A stretch of DNA of 64,000 nt from Colias croceus (Eukaryota > Arthropoda > Insecta > Lepidoptera > Pieridae), in assembly GCF_905220415.1 (NCBI RefSeq), contig NC_059558.1:446501-510500 (forward strand), in the 5' to 3' direction. Below are positions 1-13,200 of this stretch, in pieces. The first letter of the stretch is position 1. Every line of letters starts with the position of its first letter. The translations under genes were made by a program, and so were the position numbers. The notes under the pieces are model-generated. The model made no database searches and was not told where the DNA came from. It saw only the letters and a list, made by a program, of their open reading frames with translations.

Positions 1-170
1 ACTAAAATAACTTGTACCTTCAAAGTTCGATCGACACACTTTAAAAGCTCATCCATGTTTAGTCGCCTGAAAGCTTAACAAACAAAAAGACAGGAATAGT
101 TTCATAAATGATATAGAAATAGTTTCATCTTATACCTATAATAAAAAAAAACTGTGTGCGTGTACTAGTT

Positions 171-373
171 TACACACGTAAGAAGTGAAACTTCCTTATG
201 ACCTTATTTTTCAAAAAATAATTTACTTTAATATGCAACTTTACAGAAATACGTTGAATCACGCGTGGTAGGGATAAGAATAAGATGGCGCGTAACGGAA
301 AAATGTCACGCGTAACGAAAAAATGTTACTTACACTAAATTTTTTTCCAACCCCGATAAAGAAGTTTCACTTC
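171..373. repeat. TIR repeat, family with GAAGTGAAACTTC ends (copy 1)
   Basis: The left end reads gaagtgaaacttcc after a cacacgt motif, and the right end reads gaagtttcacttc, its inverse. The same ends recur at 44263, 48754 and 54860, so this is a dispersed non-autonomous element. The interior here differs from the other copies. Confidence 0.5.
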
Positions 374-376
374 AAA

Positions 377-577
377 AATGAATCGCAAAATGTGTTGGTT
401 AGCGTAAAACTCTAGAACGACTCGACCAATTTGGCTATTTTTTTACGTTTTCGTTGATGCAAAAATTCGTTCGGTGTTAGATAGCACATTTATCGAGGAA
501 GGCTATAGGCTTATATATCATCACGCTAAGACCAACAGAAGCGTAGCCACCCGGGTGAAACCGCGGAGTGCAGCTAG
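377..577 (+). repeat. Helitron-like non-autonomous repeat (chimeric)
   Basis: The 5' part (atgaatcgcaaaatgtgttgg) is shared with repeats at 9443 and 45112. The 3' part (ggtgttagatagc ... gggtgaaaccgcgg ... CTAG) matches the repeats at 1119 and 57798. It ends in CTAG followed by T, with a GC-rich hairpin just before, as Helitrons do. Confidence 0.55.
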
Positions 578-1118
578 TATTATATAATAATATTATAAAA
601 TTATATTATATTAGCCACCTGATCGCCCTGGCTCCGCAATAACAATTTTTATTTTTTTCTAAATTTCAATTATTATAATAATCCCACTTAGATTAGAGAA
701 TCCAACTTACGTCACCAGCCTGTAAAATATAACAATTTAAAAGCGAAGTCTAGTTAAATCATTAAGTGAATAGTAGCTTAATTGGAAAAGATAAGAATTT
801 TCCTAATAGAGAAGAAAAGGATGAATCACAAAGCAAGCAAAGGCTTCAATCTTAGGCGCTATGTCAGTAACAATGAGTAAAACGAGAATATAAATCTATT
901 AGAGCGATTAATAGACATTTAACTCTTTGAAAGACATTCTAAAGTTTAACAAAAACTATGTTTGTAATAGGTTTTCATTAAAATTATAAATGAATGAGTA
1001 AAAGTACATATTTTTGGTTATTAGGACTTTAATAAACATATAAAAGTTAATAAAGAAATAGAGAACGGGTCTTTGCGTAGTTGTTTATTAATCCATTAAA
1101 CTTATCTCTCGTAATATA

Positions 1119-1304
1119 TCTATACTAATATTATGAAGCTGAAGACTTTGTTTGTTTGTTTGAACATGATAATCTCAGGAACTACTGGTCCAATTTGAAA
1201 TATTCTTTCGGTGTTAGATAGCTCATTATCGAGCTATATCGGCTATATATCATCACGCTATAACCAACAGGAGCACTGCGGGTAAAACCGCGGGGCATGG
1301 CTTG
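1119..1304 (+). repeat. Helitron-like repeat, ctgaag family
   Basis: It begins TCTATACTAATATTAT, has the internal block ggtgttagatagctc, and ends in a GC-rich hairpin and a mutated CTTG in place of CTAG. Related copies lie at 5720, 6226, 15132, 19675, 25128, 33331 and 57798. Confidence 0.6.
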
Positions 1305-1354
1305 TTCATTAATTTATTTATTAATGAACTAGCTATGCCCCACGGTTTTACCCG
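1279..1354. repeat. Palindrome of two head-to-head Helitron 3' ends
   Basis: The arms at 1279-1313 and 1320-1354 are inverse complements over 35 nt with three mismatches and a 6-nt loop. Both arms carry the gggtaaaaccg ... ggggcat terminus of the Helitron-like family, so two 3' ends face each other. Confidence 0.65.
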
Positions 1355-1752
1355 GTTCGGTTTTACATTAATAGATATATTCTAAACCAGTTCTGGGCCG
1401 ACTGTCGAAGTAAGGCATATGTAGGGAGATTCACAAAAGCCTTTCCGATTGGAAGATGATTCAACAAAAAAATATTCACAATAGCACAATTAATAAAAAT
1501 GCCATGACCGTAAATATTTCGGGATATAATCGGGATACAGGTAAAAAATTCTCACGAAATATACGAAAAAATGCGAAAAGCTTTGTGAAATTGTTTTAAA
1601 ATAAAGCTTCAAATAACCACAATAAAACTTATTTGTAAAAAGATAAAATAAAACACTACCTAATAAAAGTAAACTTACACCAATTCCTTAAACATAAGCG
1701 GTAAAATCTGAATAAGATAATATAATTGAGAGTGGAAAAACGACATTGAATT

Positions 1753-1986
1753 ATCTTTAAATATATAAAACTCAAAGGTGAATGACTGACTGACATACTG
1801 ATCTATCGACGCACAGCCCAAACCACTGGACGGACGGATCGAGTTGAAATTTGGCATGCAGGTAGATGTTAGGATGAAGGCACCTAAAGAAAAGGAAAAG
1901 GATTTTGATCAATTCTACCCCCAAGGGGATAAAATAGGATGAAAATTTATCTTTTGCACGCAGGTGAAGCTACGGGCATCAGCTAG
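1753..1986 (+). repeat. Helitron-like repeat, second family
   Basis: It starts TCTTTAAATATATAAAACTC, carries gactgactgacatactg, and ends ggtgaagctacgggcatcag followed by T. The terminus fits the CTAG^T rule. No other complete copy was noticed in the window. Confidence 0.45.
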
Positions 1987-2442
1987 TAAAATATAAGTTA
2001 GTTTAAAAACCTATATACAGAATCGAACCCATGAACCTGTTCGTCCTATCGTTCATAGCTTCTAGCCACTGCGAATACGCAGTACAAGAATACTAGTCAA
2101 CTTATTAAATAGCAATTGTATTCTAAAGTACACAATTGAATACGTGAATTGATTTCAAATTGGGTCACACGGTTAAATATTGAAACATTAATTTGAACAT
2201 TTCTTTTGTAAAAGCAATATTCACATTTCAGCTCGTATTCACGTGATTTCCCCAGTTCACAATCGCAGCGCTTATCACTAAATAATTATTTATTATGTAT
2301 GCATAAAAGTATCACGATATTCCCTATGGGGCAGATGCATTTTATTTGTTTCATATTCATATTTATTTTCAGATACATTTTCACTGATCGATCTTTCAGC
2401 GAAATTAAATAAAAACTTTTATGAATTAATCCCTAGAATTAA

Positions 2443-2662
2443 TCCTACTGATATTATAAAAGTGAAACTTTGTGAGGATGTGTGTGTGTGTGTGTTACTC
2501 TTTCACACAAATACTACTGAACCGATTACAATGAAATTTAGCACACATATAGAGGGTAACTTGGATTACATAGGATAGGTTTCATCCCGGAAATCCCACG
2601 GGAACGGGAACTATGCGGGTTTTTCTTTCAAAACGCGGGCGAAGCCGCGGGCGGAAAGCTAG
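2443..2662 (+). repeat. Helitron-like repeat, atgcgaaag family
   Basis: It begins TCCTACTGATATTATAAA. It contains a (TG)n tract, the block accgattacaatgaaattta, a ccggaaatcccacgggaa block, the hairpin cgcgggcgaagccgcggg, and ends CTAG^T. The A|TC...CTAG|T boundaries are clean. Confidence 0.7.
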
Positions 2663-3478
2663 TGTATGATAATCCTGTATTGCTATAGAAATAAAAACAT
2701 ACAATATATTTAAATAAGCAAAAGGCGATCTTATCGCTATGTAGCTATCTCTACCAGGCAACCCTTAAAGTATAGGAAAGAAATAATACAACGAGCGGGT
2801 GAGCAAAAACAAGGCAATTAAAACTAGGAAAATTAAACTAACTATTTTGTCAATTTCTAGGTATTGAACCTAGTAATTATTATCAATTGTTGGTTCGTTT
2901 TATTACCACTGCACCAATGTGACAAACAGAATTTCGAATCAATGGATATAATATTTTATTCACTGTGTGTTCTTAAAGATTAAAGGCTTAACGTCGACGC
3001 GAAGCACAAAGCTTGTGAAAATCGTTGATATTTTTCATAAACTTCCCGCGATATGTGACTTTTATTAAAGAAAATGTTAAGAGGTTTACGGAAATTCTCA
3101 CTCGAAAAACTTTCCTAGTAATCCCATCCTTTGCATTTATAATACGACAAAAGTGTATTTATGATATGTTCATTTTATAGTTAAAATCAGCGAAGAGTGA
3201 AATTAGATATTGAAGAAAGATTAGTCTTATCAAATTCAAAATCCATACTCAAAAGAATGGAATAAAATATGTGGAAATATGAATATTAAAGATATCTTTT
3301 TTTCTTATGAAAGGCTATCAGAGAGCAAGCTTTATGCTAGTTCCAAAACATTTTCTTCAAAATTCTAATTCAAGCATACTCTACAATATGTTTTGTCATA
3401 AGTTATTATAATGTTCTTTGTGACACATAATATACTGCTATTAATTTATATTACAAAATCTAGAATTACTATTATTAA

Positions 3479-3694
3479 TCATACTAATATTATAAATGCG
3501 AAAGTTTGTAAGGATGTGGGTGTGTGTGTTACTAGCTTTCACGTAAATACTACTGAACCGATTACAATGAAATTTAGCACACATATACATACTACTAACA
3601 CATAGGATAGGTTTTATCCCGGAAATCCCACGGGGACGGGAACTATGCGGGTTTTTATTTGAAAACGTGGGCGAAGCTGCGGGCGGAAAGCTAG
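3479..3694 (+). repeat. Helitron-like repeat, atgcgaaag family
   Basis: It starts TCATACTAATATTATAAATG and ends in the gcgggcggaaag hairpin region plus CTAG^T. The layout is the same as the copy at 2443. Short reading frames over this segment are artefacts of the repeat. Confidence 0.7.
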
Positions 3695-4021
3695 TGTTTA
3701 ATATAGAAAAGATTACAGCAAAATAGCATTTTCTGTTAGTTTTCAGGCGAGTTTTATACATTTAGATATATAAAACGTATTCTGACCCTGCTCGCTGCAA
3801 AGTGTTCGAAACGTCAGGATAACAATAAGGAATAAATCGCGTTAAAAGTCCGTTAAAATCTTTAATTTCTACAGTAAAATAGGTAGTTAAAACTTGAGTA
3901 TGAAGTAACTTGTTTATTGTAAAGTTTACAATAACGTATAAGTGAATGACGAAACAATTACCGCTATAAATTCATGACAATTACATAAGATTTGTGTCTT
4001 ATTCACACTTTTCCTTTCCAG

Positions 4022-4229
4022 GAGTTAGCAGCTTCGACTCCTACACAGCGCAACTGGCGGGGCATCCTCATCGCACTGCTGGTCATAGCAGCGGTACTGG
4101 GTCTGATAGTGTTCAGCATAGCGCTGCTCACCCCCACGGGAGACGATGGGAGGGGGAGGGGGAGACGGCCGACCCTCGCGGACGTTCTGGTCGACCATTA
4201 TACGCCTTTCAATGGGACTTGGCTGTCAG
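4022..4229 (+). CDS. DPP10: DPP10-like exon with the transmembrane anchor
   Basis: This exon encodes the cytosolic juxtamembrane stretch, the only TM helix, and the start of the ectodomain stalk. The acceptor is ctttccag|gag and the donor is tcag|gttagt (phase 1). QRNWRG sits immediately before about 23 hydrophobic residues; in vertebrate DPP6 and DPP10 this flank and TM region are strongly conserved because they bind the channel. A basic Gly/Arg run (DDGRGRGRR) follows the TM. In DPP6/DPP10 genes alternative first exons splice onto this exon, so several N-termini may exist upstream. Confidence 0.88.
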
Positions 4230-7200
4230 GTTAGTTTAGCAGATGCATCTGATAAATCGGAGATGAACAAGTGATAACTGCGTTAAAAACAACCGACTTC
4301 AAACTTGCACTTGCAAAATTTACAAATACCTACGGACAAAAAAGCTCATACAATAAAAACTGCTGGTCCTATCCGAATAAAATTTTTATGGGACCAATTC
4401 GACACCATCCCGCATCGAACAAAAAAAGAATCACGTAAATCGGTTCAGAAACATCGGAGTAATCGGTGTACATACATAAAAAAAAAAACATACCGGCCGA
4501 ATTGATAACCTCCTCCTTTTTTTTGAGGTCGGTTAAAAAATATGTTACTGGTACTTTCAGAAATTAAAGACTTTAACAGATTTTAAACGTGATTTATTCA
4601 TTCATTAGGATTCGTTTGCAGCGAGCGTTGTGTTGATAATATAATGAATAAATCGTGTTTAAAGTCAATAATTTCAAAAAAAAAAAAAATAAATAAATCT
4701 TTATTATATTTGTTAAATGTGATTACAGTAGGATTATTTTACAAGGTTGCTAGTACAGTGATATCCAAACTAGGCTATTGCCTGTATCTTGGATATCAGA
4801 AACGGAGTACAGGTTACTTTATTAAGACGAATTATAGAGTACATCAATAATTATGTTTAAATAATTTATAATTAATAATAATGAGTGTACTTAATACAAG
4901 AACTTACAACATTTTCCATTTAACATAGGGTGTGTGATTGTGTGTGTGTGTGTGTGTCTGTGTAAGTGTGTGTTGTGGGAAGGTGAGTGTGGATGAAGGT
5001 GATAGTATAAATATGTGTGTGTTTGTGTTCATGTGTGAATGCGTTCAGGGATCCAATAATATTAATTAAAGTAGCTTTTTATATAATATAAGTTATGTTA
5101 TCCACTATATAGAAAAAATAACATAACAGTACAATTTGATTTTATTTACTTGAAAATAATAGAGTCGGCATCGTAAATCACAAAACGATTTTAAATTTAA
5201 ATAACGTACAACCTTCCAAATAAATTGGTACACTGAATTGTGAAAATTGTATATTTTCAGTCACTTGTGGTGCTTACTGTACATGAATTAAATCAAATAG
5301 TAAAATCAGTGTTTAATGAGAAATAATTGCAAATTGCGGTGAATCCTGATGCAACATTAATAATATAATAAGCGACAATCAAATAAAATTAATTCAATTG
5401 CGTATTTGTCACGTTTCAAAAGATGGAAATAAAAATAACTACGTTATTTACGTGAAAAGTAATTCTATGTATGTGAAAAATGATTTTAAAAAATCAAAAC
5501 TTTATCGTTTCCATATAAGTCAACATGAAACATGAATATTAAGAATATATACTTTTAATTGCTAACAATTTTTGTCTATATTGTACCTGTTAAAAAGTAT
5601 TACAAAGAGAGTTAAATATTTAGGTATACGTTTTTTTTTCTCGTTCATATAAATGGAGCATACGACAAGAAAAGAAAAACGAGAAAGCTGCGGCCATAAG
5701 CTTGTCTTTTATAGTTCGACTAGCTGCGCTTCACAGTTTCACCCTCGTGGCTTTGCTCTTGTTGGTCTTAGCGTGATGATATATAACCTACAGCCTATAG
5801 CCTTCCTTGATAAATGGGCTATCTAACACTGAAATAATTTTTCAAATCGGACCAATAGATCCTGAGGTTAGAGCGTTCAAAAAAACAAACAAACTCTTCA
5901 GCTTGATATAATATTATGTACTTATAGATATCAACGAGATAAAACTATTTTATACTTGTTAAAAGTTAAGACATGTAACTTGTTGGAAATCAAGTCACAG
6001 CTGTTTTAACTTAAGTCACAAATCAAAGCCTTATGCCTCTACAAGGTTTTGATTTGTGACCGGTCGAAGTTTACACAAGTTTCGAATGAAAGATAAAATA
6101 CATTATTATAAAGTCAGTTTCGAATTAAATGTCTTCTCACACTTCTGCATTAATTATCAGAACTTTGTGTACTTTGATCAAAATTAATTCATTCATACAA
6201 TATATCGTTAAACTTTTAATTATAACTAGTTATGCCCCGCGGTTTCACCTGCATTGCTCCGTTCCTGTTGTTTTTAGCGCGGTGATATATAGCATATAGC
6301 CTTCCTTGATAAATGAGCTATCTAACACCGAAATAATTTTTCAAATCGGACCAGTATTCCTGAGATTAGCGCGTTCTAACAAACAAACTCTTCAGCTTTA
6401 TAATATTAGTATAGATTCTAAGACAGTCTGTTCACTATATTTTATAATCTGTCTAATAGTTAATTAAGTAGTACAGATTATATAAAATATTAATAAACGC
6501 CCTTCAATGTCAAACTTCCGACCTTCAACTAAAAATTAATACAATTAATTATTTACAGCATGAACAAGAATTTACTAGAACATCTCTCACAATTAATGTA
6601 TTATCAACAGCAGACGACTCATAAAACTTTAGGGGTCGACGAACGAAAATTGCCAGTTACTATTCATTATATTACATATTACAACTTTATTTGAGTTCAT
6701 TCAGGGTTGCCATGATAGTGAACACTAGTAAAGGAATGGGTATTAGTTGAACTATTTTCTTTTATTACATGCAAAATAATCTTAGAGTTGTTTTTCTTCT
6801 GTTTTAGCGTTACGAGCTTAATTTGAATGAAGTTTATTATGGAGGTAATGAGTTTAAAATAAATATCAAGCAAATAAATTAGTTCTTGATTCTATTATAC
6901 TATTTCTAAAGCGACGCTTAATCGAAAATATGGGAATACTATTTTAATGAAAACGTTATTTTAAATACTACTTCATAATTTTAATTACAATACTACTTTA
7001 CCACCCACGGCTTCGCCCGCGCAGTCAAAGAAAAACCCGCATAGTTCCCGTTCCCGTGGGATTTCCGGGATAAAACCTATCCTATGTCCCGGGGTAAAAA
7101 GTAGACTATGTCCTTTCTCGGGTATCAAAATATCTCTATTCCAAATTTCATGCAAATTGGTTCAGTAGTTAAGGCGTGATTGAGTAACAGACAGACAGAC

Positions 7201-10200
7201 AGAGTTACTTTCGCATTTATAATAATAGTACGGATTAAACATGGCATAGTATAAATCAATCTTTATAAAGTTCGATCTAGTGACATTACCTATTAAGTTT
7301 TTATAAGTGCCAATTGACCATTTTTTTTATACTAAAACCGACAAAGGAGCGGGCGGTGTACTGATGAATGTGATCACCGACGCCCATAGCAATTGCAACG
7401 TTAGGTAACCTAGCGATAGTTCTGCCAGCCTTTGAGGGACGCGTAGGCTCTTTTAAATCAATATATTTATAGAACATACCTAGTCAATCTAACACTTAAC
7501 CCTTTGATCATAAAAGAAACAACATTACAACCAAGTTCAAACAACAATCGTTTGAAAGGGTTGGGTGGTGGTAGGGGTTATGTGTACAAGGGTTAAAGTA
7601 TTGATATATGTGACGTGTGCAGGTGTGCGTGATATATTTATGTGTACCTTTTTGGTTTCATAAGTTTTGTGAAAAATGTTAAGTCGCCTTGTAATATAAA
7701 TTGGGAGATGATAAATAGTGATGTAAAGCAATGCAGTACTGTAAATGTAAAAGCTAATGGAGTCTATTCTTTAAAATTTACATTATAACAATACTAGCTT
7801 ACCTCCCGTGGCTTCGCCCGCTTTGTCTAAAATCTAATTATATACTATAACACCCTTGAATCACTCTATCTATTAAAAAAACCGCATAAAAATCCGTTGC
7901 GTAGTTTTAAAGATTTAAGCATACAAAGGGACATAGGGACAGAGAAAGCGACTTTGTTTTATACTATGTAGTGATAATATTTAATTCTATATTCATATCA
8001 ATCTGAAATACGAAACTTAATATAAAATTGAATAGAAAATGTCTAAAAGCTTAATAAATACTAAATTAAACCTTCCACACATTAAGTATTTTAATTCCCA
8101 CTTAAATCTAAATTCAAAGCATTCCTTAGAAACGCGTACAAAACACGGTTATATTATTTTAACTCACCTAAAGAGTTATTATGGAAATAAATCTGCGTCT
8201 CAAGTGTTTAAATTGCCTAGATGCAGGTTAAAATGAAACCATTTGAAATTCGTCCTTGCGTCAAGTGTTGCGCATTTTAATTACTCCACTCTCAAATTTG
8301 ATAAAACTCGACCTGTTATCTTGCTTCTGCAGTTATTTGAGTTGAGCAGCGAGATTTAGTTTTGTTTCCCTGAAAATAACTTCATTTTAATGTAATTTCA
8401 TGAAATGTTTGTAAATTGTTCATGATATATTGAAATAGAGGTGGCTGTATGTTTGTATGTAAACGACTTTTATTTACTTTTGACTTTAAACAGATACACG
8501 TGATGATACAATAACTATAAGTTTGAGTGTGTTTTTATTTATTTTTTAAAAAAAGTTTGTGAGGATGGATGTATGTGTAGGTGTGTATGTTTATTACTCT
8601 TTCACGCAAATACTACTTAACCGATTACATTGAAATTTAGCACACATATAGAGGGTAACTTGGATTAACACATAGGATAGGTTTGATCCCGGAAATCCCA
8701 AGGGAACGGGATCTATGTGGGTTTTTCGTGAAAGCGCGGCCAAAGCCGCGGGCGGAAAGCTAGTCATATTATAAGTAGAAAGCAGTAGATAATATGCTTA
8801 ATGCGCTCCAAGAACAACACGTTGAAAAGTGGCTAATTAGCCAGAATTTATTTCAATTGTCTCTTTTTAACTTACAATAATTGAATCATGCCATATATGA
8901 CGTCTTTATCGTGTCTGCCGTTTTTGCAGATAGAGTACAGCGTTGGTAAAATATTGTCTACTTTTTATAAAATATAATGAAATTAGATTGTTCACATTAC
9001 TCCTGAGTGATTTTCAGCCATAACAAATTCCGATTATGACTAGCCAACTGATAAGAAATGTATTATTGTACAAGTTCACTCCCAATTCCATCACTGTGAT
9101 CCGTTTTGACAGTTTATTTCATAACCGTAATATATATTCCCGTCCCACATCAGAACCTATATATTTTTCTGACAAAAAGGTTTCCTTATCATTCAATGTG
9201 CTATCTATTACATATTATATAATAAAATTCGATATAATTCGTTGAGCAGCTCAAGAATCGAAAAACTGTCTGCTGAATAAATTGTCTGAGTTGCTATGAC
9301 TTCACTAATCTCTAATTAAAAGTACTGCCAACTTACTGTCCTTTAAATATAAAAATATTTATATACACATAGGTACATGTATAACTATATGATACACTCA
9401 TTAACAGTAACGTCATATTATCTATATGTATATCCCTATTAATCTATACTATAAAAATGAATCGCAAAATGTGTTGGTAAGCGCATAACTTGAGAAAGTA
9501 CGAGGATGGTTCTTATGGAGAGAAAACGTAAACATGTACCACGGGCGAAGCCGGGGCGGACCGCAAGTTATGAATAAAGTTTGTTATGCTTCCACGAAAA
9601 ACAAATAAACCGAACTTGATTAAATTTAGTACAGAGATGGCTTGAGAACTTAGAAAAGACATAGGATAGGTTTTATCCCGAAAATTCCACGGGAACGGGA
9701 ATTATGCGGGTTTTTCGGGAAAGCTAGTAAGATATATAATATAATTTATCTATATCTATAGATTATTATAGGTATATTAAATGACAATAGTAGGCGCGTC
9801 ACCTGATACTAAGCACACAACCATTAGCTGCAAAAATCAACCCCAAATCGGATTAGGGGATGAATTGGAAAGAAAGGAAATGTGGGCGGATTAGCCCCTT
9901 CAGTGGAAAAAATGAGAAGATTTTATGTTACGTATTTTTATGGTAATATCAAATATTCTAGACAGCTCTGATTGGCAGTATGAGAGTTAGAAGTTTTCCT
10001 GATACATAAATGGTAATATTATAATGTTTTTTATTTTGTAAGTAGGAGATTAGGATGCGACTGGTTATGTGTAAGATCTTTATAAAACGTAAGTAGGTAC
10101 ATATTATTACAGTGGACGCCTTAGTAACATAATATTTGCAAATATCATTACAAACATGTTCCAAAAATACATTCAACCATATTAAATTATTATTTTATAT

Positions 10201-13200
10201 TAATATTACTTGATATTTTCTATATGGTCTAAAGTAGGAGTTTCAAACTATACCCAAGAAAGACGCACAAGTAATTTATTATCAAACAAACCTCTAAATT
10301 TTACGGGAACTTCATAAGTAGGCATAATTATTGAGTAATAAATTCTGCAAACGTTTCCCAAAAGTTTCCTCATTTCGATCTCGAAGTTTCTACCTCAAAT
10401 TGTTCCCCATTTTTTTAGTCATTATTTTTGTTTTGCTCTTCTTTTTTGGAGAAATCTTTTATAAGTTCAGATTTCTTCACGATTGATTACATTGCAATTG
10501 TTTATAATATAATTGGTAATGGTAATAGTTACTATAATTTGTATCGTATAAGATCTGATTGTACATAAGAATCGGATAATAGTTTTAGAAATTACAGAGA
10601 CGATAAATCTTCACGAAATAAACTAAAATCACCGCTTTTCATTATTGAGATTAAAAAATCAATAAAAAATAATATATTTAGTTCATACATACTAGAACTA
10701 CATCATAGAATCTAATTCCTACCTATTTTTTGTAATCAAAGTATTTCTTTGATACCTACCTTTGAATTTTACTTTCATATAAAGAAAAATAACATCGTAA
10801 TTTTGTTCTTATTTTCTAGAATTTCATAAAAAACTAAAAGAACTATACTTTCAGCCAATAATACTTGCAATTGTAAAAGACAACTCCGCCATTTTATCAA
10901 AGCGAAGTTTCAGTAATTCTCACATTCGCTAGAATTCTTTCACAAAAGAAATCGAAAAGTTCAATTTAATAAAACACTTTAATCCAATGAGATAAAGCTT
11001 AAAATCCATTATTTGATCTTGAAAATGTTATGTTCAATTGGAAATGAGCCGTGAATGTGGGTAATAAAGTTTAGAATGCATTGGCAGGTGTATGGACGAA
11101 GGTTTTTGAGAATGCCTTTGAGACAGTCTTATCTGAGTCTAAGAATTGAGATACTTGAGCGCAAAGACTTTGTGTTGGTGCTGGTAATTATTTTGAAATA
11201 ATTCTTCTAATAATGGAGAGTTAATATAATGGAAACGTTTGTTGTCCTTTAGTGCTATTATGTGCTCATTTTACTTTGTAATTAAGAAAAATGTTATCTT
11301 TAAAAATTAGAAAGAAAAATAAAGATTAAAATGTCTTCTTTTCTAGAAGATAAACACTACTGTAAATCTGTTATTCGTACAGAACCTAGAAAGCATGATA
11401 TAAAATATATATTCTCAAAGTATTACGCTTCAGTTCAGAACTATTGTAACTTGTGTAATAAATTTTATTGAGCTTTTTAAAACTTAAAGCGCAAAGCGTT
11501 TCAAAGAATTTAACACACATTTTATATAGGTACATTGTCATATTTTTACCAATAAGAAACAGTATTCTACCTCATATGTGTACGTTAATCTTGTTAATGA
11601 AATAAATGTATTAATTTATTGAGGGACCAATTATAACACAGACAGGTATAATACGTGTTTTAAACAAAACTGAAATAATATAAACAACATCCTGAACCGT
11701 TCATTATATTATTTCAGGAATACAGGTTCTAATGAAAATAAAATATTACTGTCCTCTTCTAAAATATCGACAATACTGTCAATATAAACACGAAATCTTA
11801 TGTTTTTCCAAATTCTTCGACACTGTTTAGCAGCAGTCGTTTCGTTAAACAAGTAATTTCGCCAAATTGAGCGGGGAAGTAAGGTCTCCCTCAAGTGATT
11901 GTTTGTCCACATTGTTCTGAGCTAGGGTTGCTACGAACTGATATCTTCAAGCTCTGATTTGAAGTACTGGCAATACTGCAAGTGAATTTGAACTCTAGCC
12001 CACAAGTAATTGGGTACGTATTTGCTTGTTTGTTGTTCTGGAAAATTCTGTGGAATAACTTTTTTAATTTTTTAAATTAAAATCGAATAATGACGTGATT
12101 ATTGTAATACGAATTCTTATGAATAATTAAATCTCTAGTTTAATATAACTAGGAAAATATTATATTCAAAATGTTTTTGACAACCCTAATTCAAACATTT
12201 TCTTACCTCGTAATATGGTGAGTAATTATTATATTTCCGGGCAAATATTCTGCGGGTTTCAGGCTTTTACATTGAATATCTTTATTTTGTCTATCCTTAT
12301 TTAAAATAATATTTTAACTATACACGCTCTTAATAAACGATACTTAAACGATATTTATTAACATTGGCGAAGATGATAAATTTATTATAGCACATGAGTT
12401 CTAATGATGAAAATACATATATGTGTACACCCACACAAAATACACACTAAGATGGACCTTTTTACTTATTTGTGTAATTTACTTTAAAATTAAAGAAACC
12501 AAATTTTATAGATGTGCTGTTTATGTTGGATGATTTTCATTTTAATCCAGCACAGAGCAGCCATAAATAAATCGATTTCTAATCCCCGTTGCGAGCATGA
12601 CCCAATTCTTTCATGCTCTCCCAAAATTTTACAAAGCTCGCCATGGTTGTCCTTCGCACTCCAATACACGACCCTATACCTTAAACGAATACAAAAACCG
12701 TCCAAAAATAGCACTTTCACTTGGCTAAAGAAAAAGGTCGTAATAAAAATAAATTTCTAAATGTAATCCATTGCGATTCTCAGCTGAAGATGGATTCTAG
12801 TAATATTCGGAAAGGGTTTTCATATTGAATAAGCTACCTTTGACGAATTTACGTTGTTCAATTTTTTTATTATACCTAGTACTGTAGCTCTTGCTTCATT
12901 CTAGATTTATACGATTTATTTTCTAAGCTTTCTGTGAATATAATACAACATCATCAAATTTACTATCTAGGTAAAGAGTACAGAGCTTTAGAAAATATTT
13001 ATTGATAATTTTCCTGAGTCTATACCTTCTTAAATATAGTTTATTATTTTATACGGAGAAATGAATAAATGAATACACAACAGCACAAGAACAGAATTTA
13101 TATTTAAATCCGATACCAACTTTTCAATAGTAATTAGCTTAATGATTAGGTACTATTAGACATCCCAAAATGTTCGTCTTATCTTATACAAATATTTTTA

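Larger units (their letters stand above)
1..4021. other. Non-coding flank, probably intron upstream of the TM exon
   Basis: No exon of the dipeptidyl peptidase-like gene could be recognised here. The exon at 4022 opens in phase 0 directly after an acceptor and lacks a start codon, so the start lies in an upstream exon, probably outside the window. The stretch is AT-rich and holds several Helitron-type repeats (listed separately). Short reading frames here fall inside repeats. Confidence 0.6.

Noticed and set aside
3411..3761. Overlapping 64- and 106-residue frames
   Set aside because: They lie across a Helitron-like repeat and lack any domain.
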